DNA of 64,000 nucleotides from contig CAYVRP010000015.1 of assembly GCA_964454025.1 (NCBI GenBank), positions 1-64,000 on the forward strand, written 5' to 3'. Under the pieces are notes generated by a model. It made no database searches, was not told the DNA's origin, and was given only the letters and a program-made list of their open reading frames with translations. This document shows positions 21,337 to 32,324 of the stretch, piece by piece. Position 1 is the first letter of the stretch; each line of letters starts with the position of its first letter. A program made the translations under genes and the position numbers. The DNA comes from JAFGBI01 sp964454025 (GTDB lineage Bacteria > Myxococcota_A > Polyangia > Polyangiales > Polyangiaceae).

Positions 21337-24204
21337 ATGCCATCTCTGCACCCCTCGACGCTTGGCTGCTCGACGGCGCTCCTCGCCGCGCTCCTCGCGG
21401 CCGGTTGCGCGGGCGCTGCCGCTCGGCCCCCCGCGGCGGCCGCGCCGCCGACCCGGGCCGCCGTCGGCGAGACGCGGCCGTCTCCTTCCGACGAGCTCGC
21501 CAGCGCCCTCGTGGACCTGCGCGCGAGCCGCTACCCGGCCGCGGAAGCCGCGCTCCGCGCGCTCCTCGACGGACCCGAGCGGGTCCGGGCGCCCCTCGCT
21601 CTCGGCGATCTCCTGTTGCTCACCGGCCGCTACGGGGAGGCGGCGGAGCTGGCGACCCGCGTGCCCAGTTCGGGTGGAGACGGTCTCGCCGCCGCCGAAC
21701 TCCGCGCCCGCGCCCTCTGGGCGCAGGGGCAGCTCGACGAGGCGCTCGCCGTCGTGACGACGCGGGCGAGGGAGCCGGAGGCCCGGCGCCTGCGCCTGCT
21801 CCAGGGGGAGCTGCTGATCGAGCGCGGGGAGCGGCGGGCGGCGGCGGCGCCGCTGATGACGCTGATCGAGGACTACAACGCGGACCGGATCCGCGACGAC
21901 GATGGACCAGGGCTGGTGCTGGTGGGGCGAGCCGCGCAGCTGCTCCGGAGCCCGCGCGACGCGAACGAAGCCTACAACCTCGCCGAGCAGGCCTCCCCCC
22001 ATGATGCGGAGCTGCTCCTCAGCCGCGCCGAGCTCTTCCTCGACAAATACGATCCCGGCCACGCCGAGGAGGTAGCCCAGGAGGTGCTCGAGCGCGCGCC
22101 GAACCAGCCGGACGCGCTGGTGGTGATGGCGAAGGTCAAGCTGGCGCAGACCTACGACTTCGACGCGGCCGAAGCATTCGCGCGCCAGGCCCTGGCGGTG
22201 AACCCCCGCCACGCGGAGGCGCGCTTCGTGCGCGCCGGGATCGCCCTGCGCGACATGGAGCTCGGCCGCGCCGACGAGGAGCTCGACCAAGGGCTGGCCC
22301 AGAACCCGCGCCACCTGCGCCTGCTCTCGCTCAAGGCCGCGGTGCGGCTGCTGGCGGACGACGCGTCCGGCTTCGCCGCCGCGGAGCGCAAGGTGCTCGA
22401 CCTGAACCCCGAGTACAGCGCGTTCTATCAGATCGCGGGTGAGTACGCGGAGTGGGAGCACCGCTACGACGAGATCGTGGTGCTGATGCGACGGGCGCTC
22501 CTGATCGACGCGCGGGACGCCAAGGCCCGCGCCGACCTCGGGATCAACCTGCTGCGCGCCGGCGACGACGACGCCGGCGTCCGCGCGCTCGCCGCCGCCT
22601 TCGATGAAGACCCGTTCAACGTCCGCGTCTTCAACACCCTAGGCCTGTACGAGAAGACGATCCCGCGCGACTACGTGTCGGTGACGCACGGTCCGTTCCG
22701 GCTACGCTATCACCGGGACCAGCGTGCGCTGCTGGAGCGCTACGTTCCGGCGCTGCTCGACCGGGCCTGGCGTGGGATGGTGGAGCGGTACGGCTTCACC
22801 CCCGCGGTCCCCGTCTCGGTCGAGCTGTACCCGAAGCGCGAGCAGTTCTCGGTGCGCACGTCGGGCCTGCCGAACACCGGGATCCAGGGCGTCTGCTTCG
22901 GGCGCTCGGTGGCGGCGATGAGCCCCGGCGACGAGGTCTTCAACCTTGGTATGACGCTCTGGCACGAGCTGTCGCACGTCTTCCACATCCAGCGGTCGCG
23001 CAGCCGCGTTCCGCGCTGGTTCACCGAGGGCCTTGCGGAGTGGGAAACCCTGACCGCCGAGCCCGGCTGGCGGCGCGAGCACGATCCCGAACTGTATGAG
23101 GCGCTCCGCCTGGGGCGGCTCCCCGAGGTCGGCGACATGAACCGCGCCTTCACCCGCGCCGAGGACATGGAGGACATGGCGACCGCGTACTACGCCTCGA
23201 CCCGCATCGTGACGATGCTCGAGCAGCAGTACGGGATGCCCCGCCTGGTGCGGATGCTGGGCCTGTGGGGCGACGGGCGGCGAACCCCGGAGGTGCTCGG
23301 CGAGGCCCTCGGTCGAACCCCCGCCGAGCTGGACGCGGAGTTTCGCCGCTTCGTCGCCCGAGAGCTCGCCCGCTACGACGCGCAGTTCGTACCCCTCCGG
23401 CGCACCGGCGATCCGGACCGCGCGCGCGCCGACGCGGAGGCAGCGCCGCGTGACGCGAAGAAGCAGTGCCGCCACGCGCTCGCCCGACTCCGTGCAGGCG
23501 ACGAAGCGGGCGCCGCCGCCGCGCTGGCCCGAGCCCGCGCGGTCGATCCCGACGATCCCGACGTGCTCTGGCTCGACGTCGAGCTCGCGCGCGCGCGCGG
23601 GGACCGCGGCGCCGCGCAGCGCGCCACGGACGCGCTGCTTCGCGCGGGGCACGACGGCTACGACGTCCAGCTCGCGGTCGCCGCGCTCGCCGAGGCGCGG
23701 CGGGACCTCGGGGCGATGAAGGCCGCGCTCGAGCGCGCCCACGCCTTCGATCCCCTCGCCGCCGAGCCGGTCGCGGCGCTCGCCGACCTGGCACGAGAGA
23801 CGAAGGACCGGGACGCGGAGATCGCCGCACTGACCGCCCTGGCCACGATCGAGGAGCACGACGCTCCGGTGCACCAGCGGCTACTGCGGCTCCTCATCGA
23901 CGCCGGGCGGGCGGAGGAGGCGCTGCGGGTCGGGCGGGCCGCCGTCCACGTGGACATGACGGGGCTCTTGACGCACCAGCTCTACGCCGAGGCCCTGGCG
24001 TTGGCGAAGAGCTACCGGGACGCCGTCTTCGAGCTCGAGTCGGCGTTGCTCTGCCCCGGTCGCTCAGGCGAGCTCGCGGACGTGCACGCCCAGCTCGCGG
24101 CGACCTGGCTCGCCGCTGGCGACCGGCCTGCGGCTCGGCGCGCCGCGGCGGAGGCGCGGAAGCTCGATCCCGCCAACGAGCGCCTCCGCGCGCTGGCGCT
24201 CTGA
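21337..24204 (+). CDS. TPR lipoprotein with zinc metallopeptidase (MA-like) domain
   Basis: A 955-residue predicted lipoprotein with signal sequence and lipobox LLAAGC (about Cys25). Residues 45-430 form a solenoid of tetratricopeptide-like helices (for example ALAVNPRHAEARFVRAGIAL and RRALLIDARDAKARADLGIN). Residues about 440-670 form a gluzincin-type peptidase: HELSH (His543, Glu544, His547) with third ligand Glu564 in WFTEGLAEWE. A second TPR array follows (700-955). The arrangement suggests an envelope protease or quality-control factor that recognises partners through TPRs. The ATG at 21337 is chosen because it opens the signal peptide; the frame is open further upstream without homologous sequence. 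It lacks a visible ribosome-binding site. Confidence 0.78.
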   Translation: MPSLHPSTLGCSTALLAALLAAGCAGAAARPPAAAAPPTRAAVGETRPSPSDELASALVDLRASRYPAAEAALRALLDGPERVRAPLALGDLLLLTGRYGEAAELATRVPSSGGDGLAAAELRARALWAQGQLDEALAVVTTRAREPEARRLRLLQGELLIERGERRAAAAPLMTLIEDYNADRIRDDDGPGLVLVGRAAQLLRSPRDANEAYNLAEQASPHDAELLLSRAELFLDKYDPGHAEEVAQEVLERAPNQPDALVVMAKVKLAQTYDFDAAEAFARQALAVNPRHAEARFVRAGIALRDMELGRADEELDQGLAQNPRHLRLLSLKAAVRLLADDASGFAAAERKVLDLNPEYSAFYQIAGEYAEWEHRYDEIVVLMRRALLIDARDAKARADLGINLLRAGDDDAGVRALAAAFDEDPFNVRVFNTLGLYEKTIPRDYVSVTHGPFRLRYHRDQRALLERYVPALLDRAWRGMVERYGFTPAVPVSVELYPKREQFSVRTSGLPNTGIQGVCFGRSVAAMSPGDEVFNLGMTLWHELSHVFHIQRSRSRVPRWFTEGLAEWETLTAEPGWRREHDPELYEALRLGRLPEVGDMNRAFTRAEDMEDMATAYYASTRIVTMLEQQYGMPRLVRMLGLWGDGRRTPEVLGEALGRTPAELDAEFRRFVARELARYDAQFVPLRRTGDPDRARADAEAAPRDAKKQCRHALARLRAGDEAGAAAALARARAVDPDDPDVLWLDVELARARGDRGAAQRATDALLRAGHDGYDVQLAVAALAEARRDLGAMKAALERAHAFDPLAAEPVAALADLARETKDRDAEIAALTALATIEEHDAPVHQRLLRLLIDAGRAEEALRVGRAAVHVDMTGLLTHQLYAEALALAKSYRDAVFELESALLCPGRSGELADVHAQLAATWLAAGDRPAARRAAAEARKLDPANERLRALAL

Positions 24205-24280
24205 CGATGGGGTTGAGCTCATTCAGGACCGTCGCCCTCCCGCCACCAGCGGCGGTCGGGGACGCCATCCCGATCCCGGT

Positions 24281-24294
24281 TGACCGAGCGGTCA
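24281..24294. promoter_or_regulatory. Candidate TetR-type operator
   Basis: TGACCG-AG-CGGTCA is a perfect palindrome with 6-bp arms, 67 bp before the start codon of the secreted protein at 24362. TGACCGnnCGGTCA-like sites are typical of TetR/AcrR-family repressors. Which regulator binds is unknown; the TetR-type gene at 2000 has a different candidate site. Confidence 0.4.
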
Positions 24295-24361
24295 GTGCGT
24301 GGAAGCATGATCCTGCTCCGAGCCGGTTGCACCGAACGAACCAGGAGGAGGCGCGCCGATC

Positions 24362-25165
24362 ATGGAACCGAGACGGCCAGAGAACGCGGCGGGCCGGCGC
24401 CGCTGGGGGGTGCTCGTCGCCGGCGTCCTGGCTGGAGCGCTGGCGGCCCACGTGGCTCGGTCTGGGCTCATCACGCCCGCGCAGGCCGCCTCCGCGGCGG
24501 CCACGGCGGCCGCAGAGCCGGCCCCGCCGAACCCGCTCGACCTGGACAGCCCGCGACCGCTCGACAATGGACCCTGCGAGCGGATCGAGATCGAGTACGC
24601 CCTGGGCGCGGGCTCGCGCATCCGGGTTTCCGACACCCTCCTCGGGGCAGGTGACGGCGAGTACGACCTCGCGTCCGGGACGGCGCGCCTGCGCTTCATG
24701 GCGACCGACGGCAAGCCCGTGCCCGGGCCCGCCGAGCTGCTGTCGCTGAAGGTCGCGTACGACTTTACCGCGGTGACCCAGGTGGCGGGGCTCAAGACCC
24801 AGGTGAGGACGGTCGCGGTCGCTCGCAACACGCCCGACCGCTGCGGCGTGGTCGCGCGGGGGACGTTCGACGGCAGCCGACTCACCTTCCGCGAGGACGC
24901 GCGCGGCTATCGCTGCGACGGCAAGCTCTACTGCGAGGGCGCTCTCTGCGGGAGGTTCGGCGCCCCCCCGCCGGGCGAGTCGACGGTGGCGGTCGGCCCC
25001 TTCGACGCGAGCTACCGGCCGATCACGCTGACCGACGGGGTGAAGACGCTGACCATGGATTACTCGAAGGTCGCGCGGACCGAGAGCCCTCGCCAGACGA
25101 CCTCCCTGCGCCTGGTGGCGCGCGAGGTGAAGCGCGCCTGCGTCGCCGCCTCCTCGTGCGAGTGA
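24362..25165 (+). CDS. Membrane-anchored or secreted protein, unknown
   Basis: A 267-residue protein of unrecognised family. An N-terminal basic stretch (RRPENAAGRRRW) is followed by a hydrophobic segment (GVLVAGVLAGALAAHVA), either an uncleaved anchor or a signal peptide ending near AQA. The mature part is beta-rich by appearance (IEIEYALGAGSRIRVSDTLLG, TARLRFMATDGKPV, LSLKVAYDF) with six cysteines near residues 72, 160, 184, 189, 194 and C-terminal CVAASSC, suggesting disulfides. A strong AGGAGG lies 9 nt before the ATG at 24362. A perfect TGACCGAGCGGTCA palindrome in the leader suggests TetR-type control. Confidence 0.62.
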   Translation: MEPRRPENAAGRRRWGVLVAGVLAGALAAHVARSGLITPAQAASAAATAAAEPAPPNPLDLDSPRPLDNGPCERIEIEYALGAGSRIRVSDTLLGAGDGEYDLASGTARLRFMATDGKPVPGPAELLSLKVAYDFTAVTQVAGLKTQVRTVAVARNTPDRCGVVARGTFDGSRLTFREDARGYRCDGKLYCEGALCGRFGAPPPGESTVAVGPFDASYRPITLTDGVKTLTMDYSKVARTESPRQTTSLRLVAREVKRACVAASSCE

Positions 25166-25256
25166 CGGGCACCGTCCCGGGCGTGTGCCGGGGCGCCAGC
25201 GCCGCCGGTGCCGACCGCATCCCCTGGGCCCGCTCGACCGCGGCCCCGAGGCCGGC

Positions 25257-26639
<1,383 letters not shown>

Positions 26640-26755
26640 GCCCCGAGACGCTACCCGACATCCCCGGCCGTCGCCATCGGCGCCGCCGGCGGCGGGCGGC
26701 GCCGCCCCTGGTCGCGGCCGCCCGCGATGGTACCCTGCTGGGGCCGCCCGCCCCG

Positions 26756-28480
26756 ATGGCCGCACCGACCCCCACGTCCACCGCCCGCCTCGACGCCCTT
26801 CCGGTGGCGCGCTTGCTCGCGCACGGGCTCGAGCGCCGCTTCACGGGTACGGTCGTGATCGAGGCCCCCGAGCGGCACCGGAGCGCCATCTACTTCGAGC
26901 AGGGGGCGCCCGCGAAGGTCAAGTCGGGCCTCCGTGTCCACCTGCTGGGTGAGCTCCTCGCCGAGCTCGGGCTGGCCGACGGGACCGCGGTCGAGGCGGC
27001 CCTGGCGCGCGCGGTGGCGGAGCGGCGGCTCCTCGGGCAGGTGCTCCTGGCCGACGGCAGGCTCACCCGATCCGATCTCAGCACCGCGTTGCGCGAGCAG
27101 CTCCGCCGCAAGATCTGCTGGATGGCGCGCCTGCCCGGGGAGAGCGTCGCGGGCTGGTACGAGGACGTGAACCTGCTCGAGAAGTGGGGGGCCCGCGAGG
27201 TGTTCCCTGAGGCGCCGCTGCCCCTGCTCTGGACCGTCGTACGCGACCACAGCGACCCGTCGAGCCTGGATCTCGCGCTGCAGAGGCTGGGCGATCGACA
27301 CCTGAGGCTCCAGGCCGAGGCGCACCCGGCGAGCTTCCGCTTCGGTCGTGAGGAGCAGACGCTGCTCGAGGTGATGCGCATGAAGCCGCAGTCGCTCGCC
27401 GTCCTGGAGGGCTGTGGCGTGCTCCCGCGCGAGCGGGTGCGCCAGGTCGTCTACGTCCTCGGGTTGACGCACCAGCTCGACCTGGGGCCCGGATCGCCGC
27501 CTCCCCTTGGCGGCGACGAGGCCGCTGTCCTGCGGCGCGCGACGCCGCAGCCCGGGCGTTCGCCGTCGCGGGCGACCCTGACGGCGACCCACCCCACGCC
27601 CGCTCCACGCGCTACACCGGCGTCGCGCCCCCCCGCGGAGCGCCGCGACGGGGACCCAGCGCGGGCCGAGCCCGCGGGCGGGGAAGCGCCCGCCGCCTTC
27701 GCGGAGGAGATCCGACGTCGGGCAGCGGCGCTCTCACAGCAGACCCATTACCAGGTGCTGGGGGTGGAACCCGGCGCGGACGCGGCGGCGATCCAGGGAG
27801 CCTTCTTTCAGCTCGCGAAGCGCTGGCACCCCGACCGCCTCCCGGGCGACCTCGGCCATCTCCGCGACCTCGTCACCGCCGTGTTCTCCCGGATGACGGA
27901 GGCGCACGGCGCGCTCAACGACCCCGCGCGCCGCGCCGAATACGACCGCCTGCTCCGTGAGGGTGGCGCCACCGACGCGGAGCAGGAGAAGATCAAGGCG
28001 GTGATCGCCGCGGCCGGTGCTTTCCAGCGCGCAGAGATCCTGGTCAAGCGTCAGAAGCTACAGGAGGCGCTGATGGAGGCGAGGACCGCCGCCGAAAAAG
28101 ACCCCGAGCAGGTCGAGCATGCCGCCCTCTACGCCTGGATCCGGGGACAGCTCCTCGACGTGGCCAACCGCGGTGGCTTCAGCGAGCTCATCGGCGTGCT
28201 CGACCGCGCGGTCGAGAAGGAGCCGGACAACGTGCGGATTCGCCTCTATCGCGCCCAGATCCTGAAGCGCGCCGGCCGCGCGGACCAGGCGATGCGCGAC
28301 TATCGGCACATAGTCGAGCTGCAACCGCACCACACCGAGGCGCAGCGAGAGCTCCGCCTGCACAAGATGCGCCGCGGCGACGCGGGCCACTCCTCGAGCA
28401 GCCACCCGCCGGGCGGCGGGAAGCCCGCGCCACGCGGCGCGAGCAGCACCGGGTTGCTCGGCCGGCTCTTGAAGCGGTGA
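26756..28480 (+). CDS. DUF4388-DnaJ-TPR protein
   Basis: A 574-residue cytoplasmic protein of unusual architecture. Residues about 10-160 resemble DUF4388/PATAN (FTGTVVIEAPERHRSAIYFEQG, then LLGELLAELGL and RRLLGQVLLADGRLT). Residues about 255-335 are a Pro/Arg/Ala-rich linker. Residues about 340-405 form a J domain (THYQVLGVEPGADAAAIQGAF) with an intact HPD motif at 358-360 and LNDPARRAEYDRLL. Residues about 420-530 are TPR-like. An intact HPD implies stimulation of a DnaK ATPase, so the protein may deliver clients selected by the PATAN or TPR parts. Divergent from the NtrC-like gene, 116 bp apart. Myxobacteria have related FrzS/SgmT-like multi-domain J proteins only in a general sense; exact function unknown. 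Confidence 0.8.
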   Translation: MAAPTPTSTARLDALPVARLLAHGLERRFTGTVVIEAPERHRSAIYFEQGAPAKVKSGLRVHLLGELLAELGLADGTAVEAALARAVAERRLLGQVLLADGRLTRSDLSTALREQLRRKICWMARLPGESVAGWYEDVNLLEKWGAREVFPEAPLPLLWTVVRDHSDPSSLDLALQRLGDRHLRLQAEAHPASFRFGREEQTLLEVMRMKPQSLAVLEGCGVLPRERVRQVVYVLGLTHQLDLGPGSPPPLGGDEAAVLRRATPQPGRSPSRATLTATHPTPAPRATPASRPPAERRDGDPARAEPAGGEAPAAFAEEIRRRAAALSQQTHYQVLGVEPGADAAAIQGAFFQLAKRWHPDRLPGDLGHLRDLVTAVFSRMTEAHGALNDPARRAEYDRLLREGGATDAEQEKIKAVIAAAGAFQRAEILVKRQKLQEALMEARTAAEKDPEQVEHAALYAWIRGQLLDVANRGGFSELIGVLDRAVEKEPDNVRIRLYRAQILKRAGRADQAMRDYRHIVELQPHHTEAQRELRLHKMRRGDAGHSSSSHPPGGGKPAPRGASSTGLLGRLLKR

Positions 28481-28519
28481 GGTGGTCGGGCGCACCGCCC
28501 AGCCCACCGCCAGCGGCGC

Positions 28520-29056
28520 TCACCTGGAGTGGTCGGGGGTCAGGGCGCCCACCTGGCGCAGCGCCTCGTAGAGGGCGATCGCCACCGCGTTGGAGAGGTT
28601 GAGCGAGCGGACCTCGCCGAGCGTGGGGATCGCCAGTACGTCCTCGCGCCGTTCCTGGAGCAGCGCGGGCGGCAGCCCCACGCTCTCGCGACCGAAGACC
28701 AGCAGATCCCCGAGGCGAAATCGGGCGTCCAGGTAGCTACGTCGCGAGTGAGCGCTGAACAGCCAGGAGCGCGGCGCTCCGCCCCCCGCCCCCCGCCCGA
28801 GGGCCGCCTCGGCGGTCGGTAGATCGGGGTGCCGGTGCACCTCCACCAGGTGCCAGTAGTCAAGACCGGCCCGCCGAACAGCGTGCTCGTCGATGCGGAA
28901 CCCGAGCGGCCCGACCAGGTGCAGCGCCGCGCGCGTCGCGCCGCAGAGTCGGGCGATGTTGCCCGTGTTCGGCGGTATTTCCGGCTCCACGAGGAGCACG
29001 TGGAAGCTGCGAGTCCGGTCGAGCGCGCGCAGCGGGGGCGGGAGCGCGGGGAGCAT
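28520..29056 (-). CDS. trmL: tRNA (cytidine(34)-2'-O)-methyltransferase TrmL
   Basis: A 178-residue SpoU/TrmD (SPOUT) methyltransferase of the short TrmL type, which 2'-O-methylates the wobble base of some tRNA-Leu species. Motifs: EPEIPPNTGNIARLC (motif 1), VGPLGFRIDEHAVRRAGLDYW, LVFGRESVGLPP (motif 2) and IPTLGEVRSLNLSNAVAIALYEA (motif 3). Start at the ATG at 29056, which removes an unrelated proline-rich prefix. It converges on the DUF4388-DnaJ gene with a 39-bp gap. Confidence 0.9.
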   Translation of the reverse strand: MLPALPPPLRALDRTRSFHVLLVEPEIPPNTGNIARLCGATRAALHLVGPLGFRIDEHAVRRAGLDYWHLVEVHRHPDLPTAEAALGRGAGGGAPRSWLFSAHSRRSYLDARFRLGDLLVFGRESVGLPPALLQERREDVLAIPTLGEVRSLNLSNAVAIALYEALRQVGALTPDHSR

Positions 29057-29244
29057 GGACGGTCGAACGTGGGCGCGCCGCGGTGGGGCTGGCAGCATCC
29101 TAGCTCGCCGGGCGCGGGTGATGCGACCGGGCCCGCGCGCCGCCGCCTACTCCCCGCCTCGTGGCTGGATCTCTGCGAGATCGCTCTCCTTGACGCCGCT
29201 ATACCCCCGCAAGTAGCCTCCCTCAACCGACCTTCGAGGACCGC

Positions 29245-30393
29245 GTGAGGATGAAGGCCCGTCCGCTCGCCTGTGCAATCGCCCTCGCGGGCACCCTGGC
29301 TTCCGCCTGGGGCGCGGCGGACGAGATGGACCCGTCGGTCGAGCGGCTGGTAGTCAACCGCGCGGACTGCCTTGCCGCCGACGGCCAGTCCACGACCGGG
29401 GTGCGCTGTGTCCGCGACGACGTCGCGTTCAAGCGCCTGATCAACCAGTACGGCTTCCTCATCGCGCCGAGCGCCATGCACTCGGCGCGAACGACCGGGT
29501 TCGGCGGGTTCCACCTCGCCCTCGAGGCGCAGTACACGGACATCGACGCCGACGCCGACTACATCGAGCTTGGCACGCGCGGAGAGGTCGACCCGTCCAC
29601 CGATGAGGCGGCGCTCACCAACGAGGATCCGGCCTCCGTCCTGCAGCTGTACTCGCTGAAGGTGCGCAAGAGCTTCGGCTTCGGGTTCGAGATCACCGGC
29701 GCCATCGGCCTGGTCCCCAAGACGGCGCTCGCCGTGGGCGGCGCCGACGTGCGCCTCTCGCTGCTGGAGGGGTTCCGCGCGCCCGACTGGCCCGGCTACC
29801 TCCCCGACGTGGCGGCGGGGGGAGGCGTGCGGACCATCACCGGTACGGCCGCGTTTCAGCTCACCGTCGCGAGCTTCGACGCCCAGGTGTCTAAGCCGAT
29901 CACGCTCGCCGGCGCCTCCGTGCTGACGCCGTGGGTCGGCTTCCAGTACGTGTGGATCTTCGGGGACTCCGGCGTGGTGGACATGACGCCGGGCACCGAT
30001 CCCATCGGGTACTGCAACTACGCGGGCGACAACGTGCCCGGCAACCCTGACCCGAGCAAGACCGCAGACGACGGCGCCACGCCGCTCTACGACGGGCAGC
30101 CGGTCTGTCTCGGAGGTAGCCGCGAGGACTTCAACAACAACACCGTCTTCGACGAGGCGCGTTTCGAGCGGCAGCGGCTCCTCTTCGGGCTCGCGTATCG
30201 CTACGAGATGGTGAACCTCGGGCTCGAGTTCATCACGGACCTGGTTTCGCCCGCCGAGGCGCAGGTCGGGGGCGGCACCACCACGCTGCGGGACACCACG
30301 GGCGCCAAGATCGGCGAGATCGACGACGCGGAGCTGCTCGCCGACGAGAAGCCCCAGTGGACGCTGGTGGTCGAGCTCGGAACCACCTTCTAG
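29245..30393 (+). CDS. Outer-membrane beta-barrel-like protein
   Basis: A 382-residue protein with a signal peptide (KARPLACAIALAGTLASAWGA) and a mature part of alternating hydrophobic strands and acidic Asp/Gly-rich loops (FHLALEAQYTDIDADADY, FGFGFEITGAIGLV, LTPWVGFQYVWIFGDSG). The C-terminal residue is Phe in WTLVVELGTTF, as expected of a BAM-assembled outer-membrane strand. It contains no plug or TonB box. GTG 29245 and ATG 29251 are both possible; a GAGGA element lies 4 or 10 nt upstream respectively. Transport or structural role unknown. Homologues are expected in myxobacteria as anonymous OMPs. Confidence 0.68.
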   Translation: MRMKARPLACAIALAGTLASAWGAADEMDPSVERLVVNRADCLAADGQSTTGVRCVRDDVAFKRLINQYGFLIAPSAMHSARTTGFGGFHLALEAQYTDIDADADYIELGTRGEVDPSTDEAALTNEDPASVLQLYSLKVRKSFGFGFEITGAIGLVPKTALAVGGADVRLSLLEGFRAPDWPGYLPDVAAGGGVRTITGTAAFQLTVASFDAQVSKPITLAGASVLTPWVGFQYVWIFGDSGVVDMTPGTDPIGYCNYAGDNVPGNPDPSKTADDGATPLYDGQPVCLGGSREDFNNNTVFDEARFERQRLLFGLAYRYEMVNLGLEFITDLVSPAEAQVGGGTTTLRDTTGAKIGEIDDAELLADEKPQWTLVVELGTTF

Positions 30394-30454
30394 CTTCGAT
30401 GCCGCAGCTCGGCCGCGGCGGCGGGAGCCGCGCCGCGGGCGGACGGGGGCGGCT

Positions 30455-31288
30455 TCACCGGAGCTGCAGCGCGAGCAGCAGCCAGGGGATGGCGAGGAGC
30501 GCGAGCGCCAGCGCCGTCGCGGCGGGCACCGCCCCGCCCATGCGCAGGGCACGGCCGAGGGGCGCGCCGGCGAGCTGGTGTACGCCGCGCAGGTAGGCGG
30601 CGCCCGCGCGGCGCGGCGCGGTCACGCCGAGGCTGAGAGCCCGCAGCGCTGGGCGGGGACCGACCGTCAGCGCCGTCAGCAACACGCCGAGCGGGAGCGT
30701 CAACAGATCCCAACCGCACGCGTAGCACCCGAAGCGAACGCCGTGGCGCGGATGCCCACCCTGCAGGCGCGCGCCGAGGTCGAGCCCGACACCGTGGAGC
30801 ACATGCAGCCCGACCGCCGTCGCGGCCGCGAGCGGGACGCCGACGAGGCTGCCGCGGAGGATGCCGAGCCGGAGCGCGTCGCTCGTGAGCAGCGCGCGCG
30901 GCAGCGCCGGCACGAGCGCGCACGCCAGCCCGGCGCCGAGCGTGAGGTGGAACGTGATGGTGACCAGCTCCGCGATGATGGCGAAGCGCAGCGCCGGGGC
31001 GACCTTGCCGCCGGGGAGCGACCCGAAGAAGGCCTCGTGGTTGAGGGTGGCGAGGCGTGCGGTGCCCCAGAGCCGCCGGGTCCAGGAACCGTTGGAGCGC
31101 TCCCAGGGGATGATGGCAAACACCTGCGAGGCGCCGTCGGTGCCCTCGCACGTTCCGAGGCAGTCCCCACGACCGCAGTGCGCGCAGACCACGGCTGCCG
31201 GGAAGTCGTCGAGATCGAACGAGTCGTCGCGACATGCGCCCTCCGGCGAACGGTCGTGATCGACGCCGCGGAGGCTTCCCCCCACCAT
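30455..31288 (-). CDS. Multi-pass membrane protein with Cys-rich N-terminus (Yip1-like)
   Basis: A 277-residue protein. Residues 30-50 contain a Cys/His cluster, VCAHCGRGDCLGTC, suggesting metal binding. After PWERSNGSWTRRLWGTARL come about five hydrophobic segments (for example FAIIAELVTITFHLTLGAGL, GVPLAAATAVGLHVLHG, LALALLAIPWLLLAL). The pattern of an amphipathic entry helix then five TM segments, and a cytosolic zinc motif, is reminiscent of Yip1/DUF1282-like proteins; I cannot confirm it. Start at the ATG at 31288, preceded by AAAGGGA. It may share an operon with the zinc-ribbon membrane gene upstream, which is separated by 274 bp. Confidence 0.6.
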   Translation of the reverse strand: MVGGSLRGVDHDRSPEGACRDDSFDLDDFPAAVVCAHCGRGDCLGTCEGTDGASQVFAIIPWERSNGSWTRRLWGTARLATLNHEAFFGSLPGGKVAPALRFAIIAELVTITFHLTLGAGLACALVPALPRALLTSDALRLGILRGSLVGVPLAAATAVGLHVLHGVGLDLGARLQGGHPRHGVRFGCYACGWDLLTLPLGVLLTALTVGPRPALRALSLGVTAPRRAGAAYLRGVHQLAGAPLGRALRMGGAVPAATALALALLAIPWLLLALQLR

Positions 31289-31562
31289 ACGGTCCCTTTA
31301 GCACGCGCGCGGGGAACCGGCGAGCCGCGTCCGGCGGGGTCCCGGAGCCGACCTGCCGCGGCCGGCCTCGACGACGAAGGGCGGGAATGCCGCGAAGAAT
31401 CGACGCGCTGGAGCACCGCGGCAGCAGCGGCGCTTACCCGGCGGACGCACCGGGGGATCGCCACCTCGTCCGGTCGAGGAGGTGCTCTTCGGGCGTCCAC
31501 GGACCGTGCAGACCGTGCGGAGCTCGAGCGCGTTCCTCGTCGTTGCCGTAGGGCGCCTGCGG

Positions 31563-32231
31563 TCAGTGCCGCGGCGCGTCCGGCGGCGTCCGCTCCCCGT
31601 TCCGCTCCGCTGCAAGCCGAGGCCGTCGGGCGAGGAGTGGAGCCCCAGCCCCGAGACGGGCGCCGAACCCGATGCCGAGCGCGCTCGCCAACCCGCTCGC
31701 GTAGAGCCCCCAGGCCCAGTGGTATTCGTACGGCACCAGGGGGTGGCCGCGGGGCGGCAGGGCCGTCAGCACCAGGACCTCAACCCCCGTCATGGCGGCG
31801 AGCGACGCGGCGAGCACGCGCGCCTGGCGCAGCTCCCGCAGGGTGGAGCGGCTCCAGACCAGCGCGGGGAGCACGATCCAAGCGGTCGCGCCGCCCCAGA
31901 GCCACAACGAGCCTCGGCGCGCGAGCAGCCAGCCGCTCAGGGTTTCTGCGTGCGGCGAGGTGAGCGTCACCCAGGGCGCCACGAAGGCAAGCAGACCGAG
32001 CAGGGCGACGGTGGCGAGCGGCCAGCAGGCCCGCGCGCGCGCCCCCCGAGAGAGCGGGCGGTCGTCGGGGGCGAGCGCCTCCTGCTCGGCTTCCTCCTCC
32101 GCGAGGACCTCCAGGGAGGGGGGCAGCCGCTCCGCGGCGACCAGCCAGAGGCCGCAATCGGGGCACTGGCTCCGCCCCTCGTCAGACCGGAACAGGGCAC
32201 GACAGAACGGGCAGGCGAGGAGCTCCGGCAC
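31563..32231 (-). CDS. Zinc-ribbon membrane protein, unknown
   Basis: A 222-residue protein opening with a zinc-ribbon, ACPFCRALFRSDEGRSQCPDCG (two CxxC knuckles; residues about 7-28), then an acidic stretch (EEEAEQEA) and four likely TM segments (ACWPLATVALLGLLAFVAPWV, LWGGATAWIVLPALVW, VLAASLAAMTGVEVLVL and the region around YHWAWGLYASGLASALGIG). Start: the GTG at 32231, because it places the first CxxC near the N-terminus; the frame stays open further upstream only over the antisense of rnc. Family not recognised. It is divergent from rnc by 93 bp. Confidence 0.62.
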   Translation of the reverse strand: MPELLACPFCRALFRSDEGRSQCPDCGLWLVAAERLPPSLEVLAEEEAEQEALAPDDRPLSRGARARACWPLATVALLGLLAFVAPWVTLTSPHAETLSGWLLARRGSLWLWGGATAWIVLPALVWSRSTLRELRQARVLAASLAAMTGVEVLVLTALPPRGHPLVPYEYHWAWGLYASGLASALGIGFGARLGAGAPLLARRPRLAAERNGERTPPDAPRH

Positions 32232-32324
32232 GCCGCCAGGATACCGCGGAGTGACCCGCCGGTGAGCGCCCGGCCGTCCTCGCCCTACCGACGGTCGCCG
32301 GACGGCGCTACCTTCACCGCGTCG

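Noticed and set aside
28999..29010. CACGTGGAAG as a second parS-like site
   Set aside because: Only one half resembles the ParB half-site; the palindrome is not completed.
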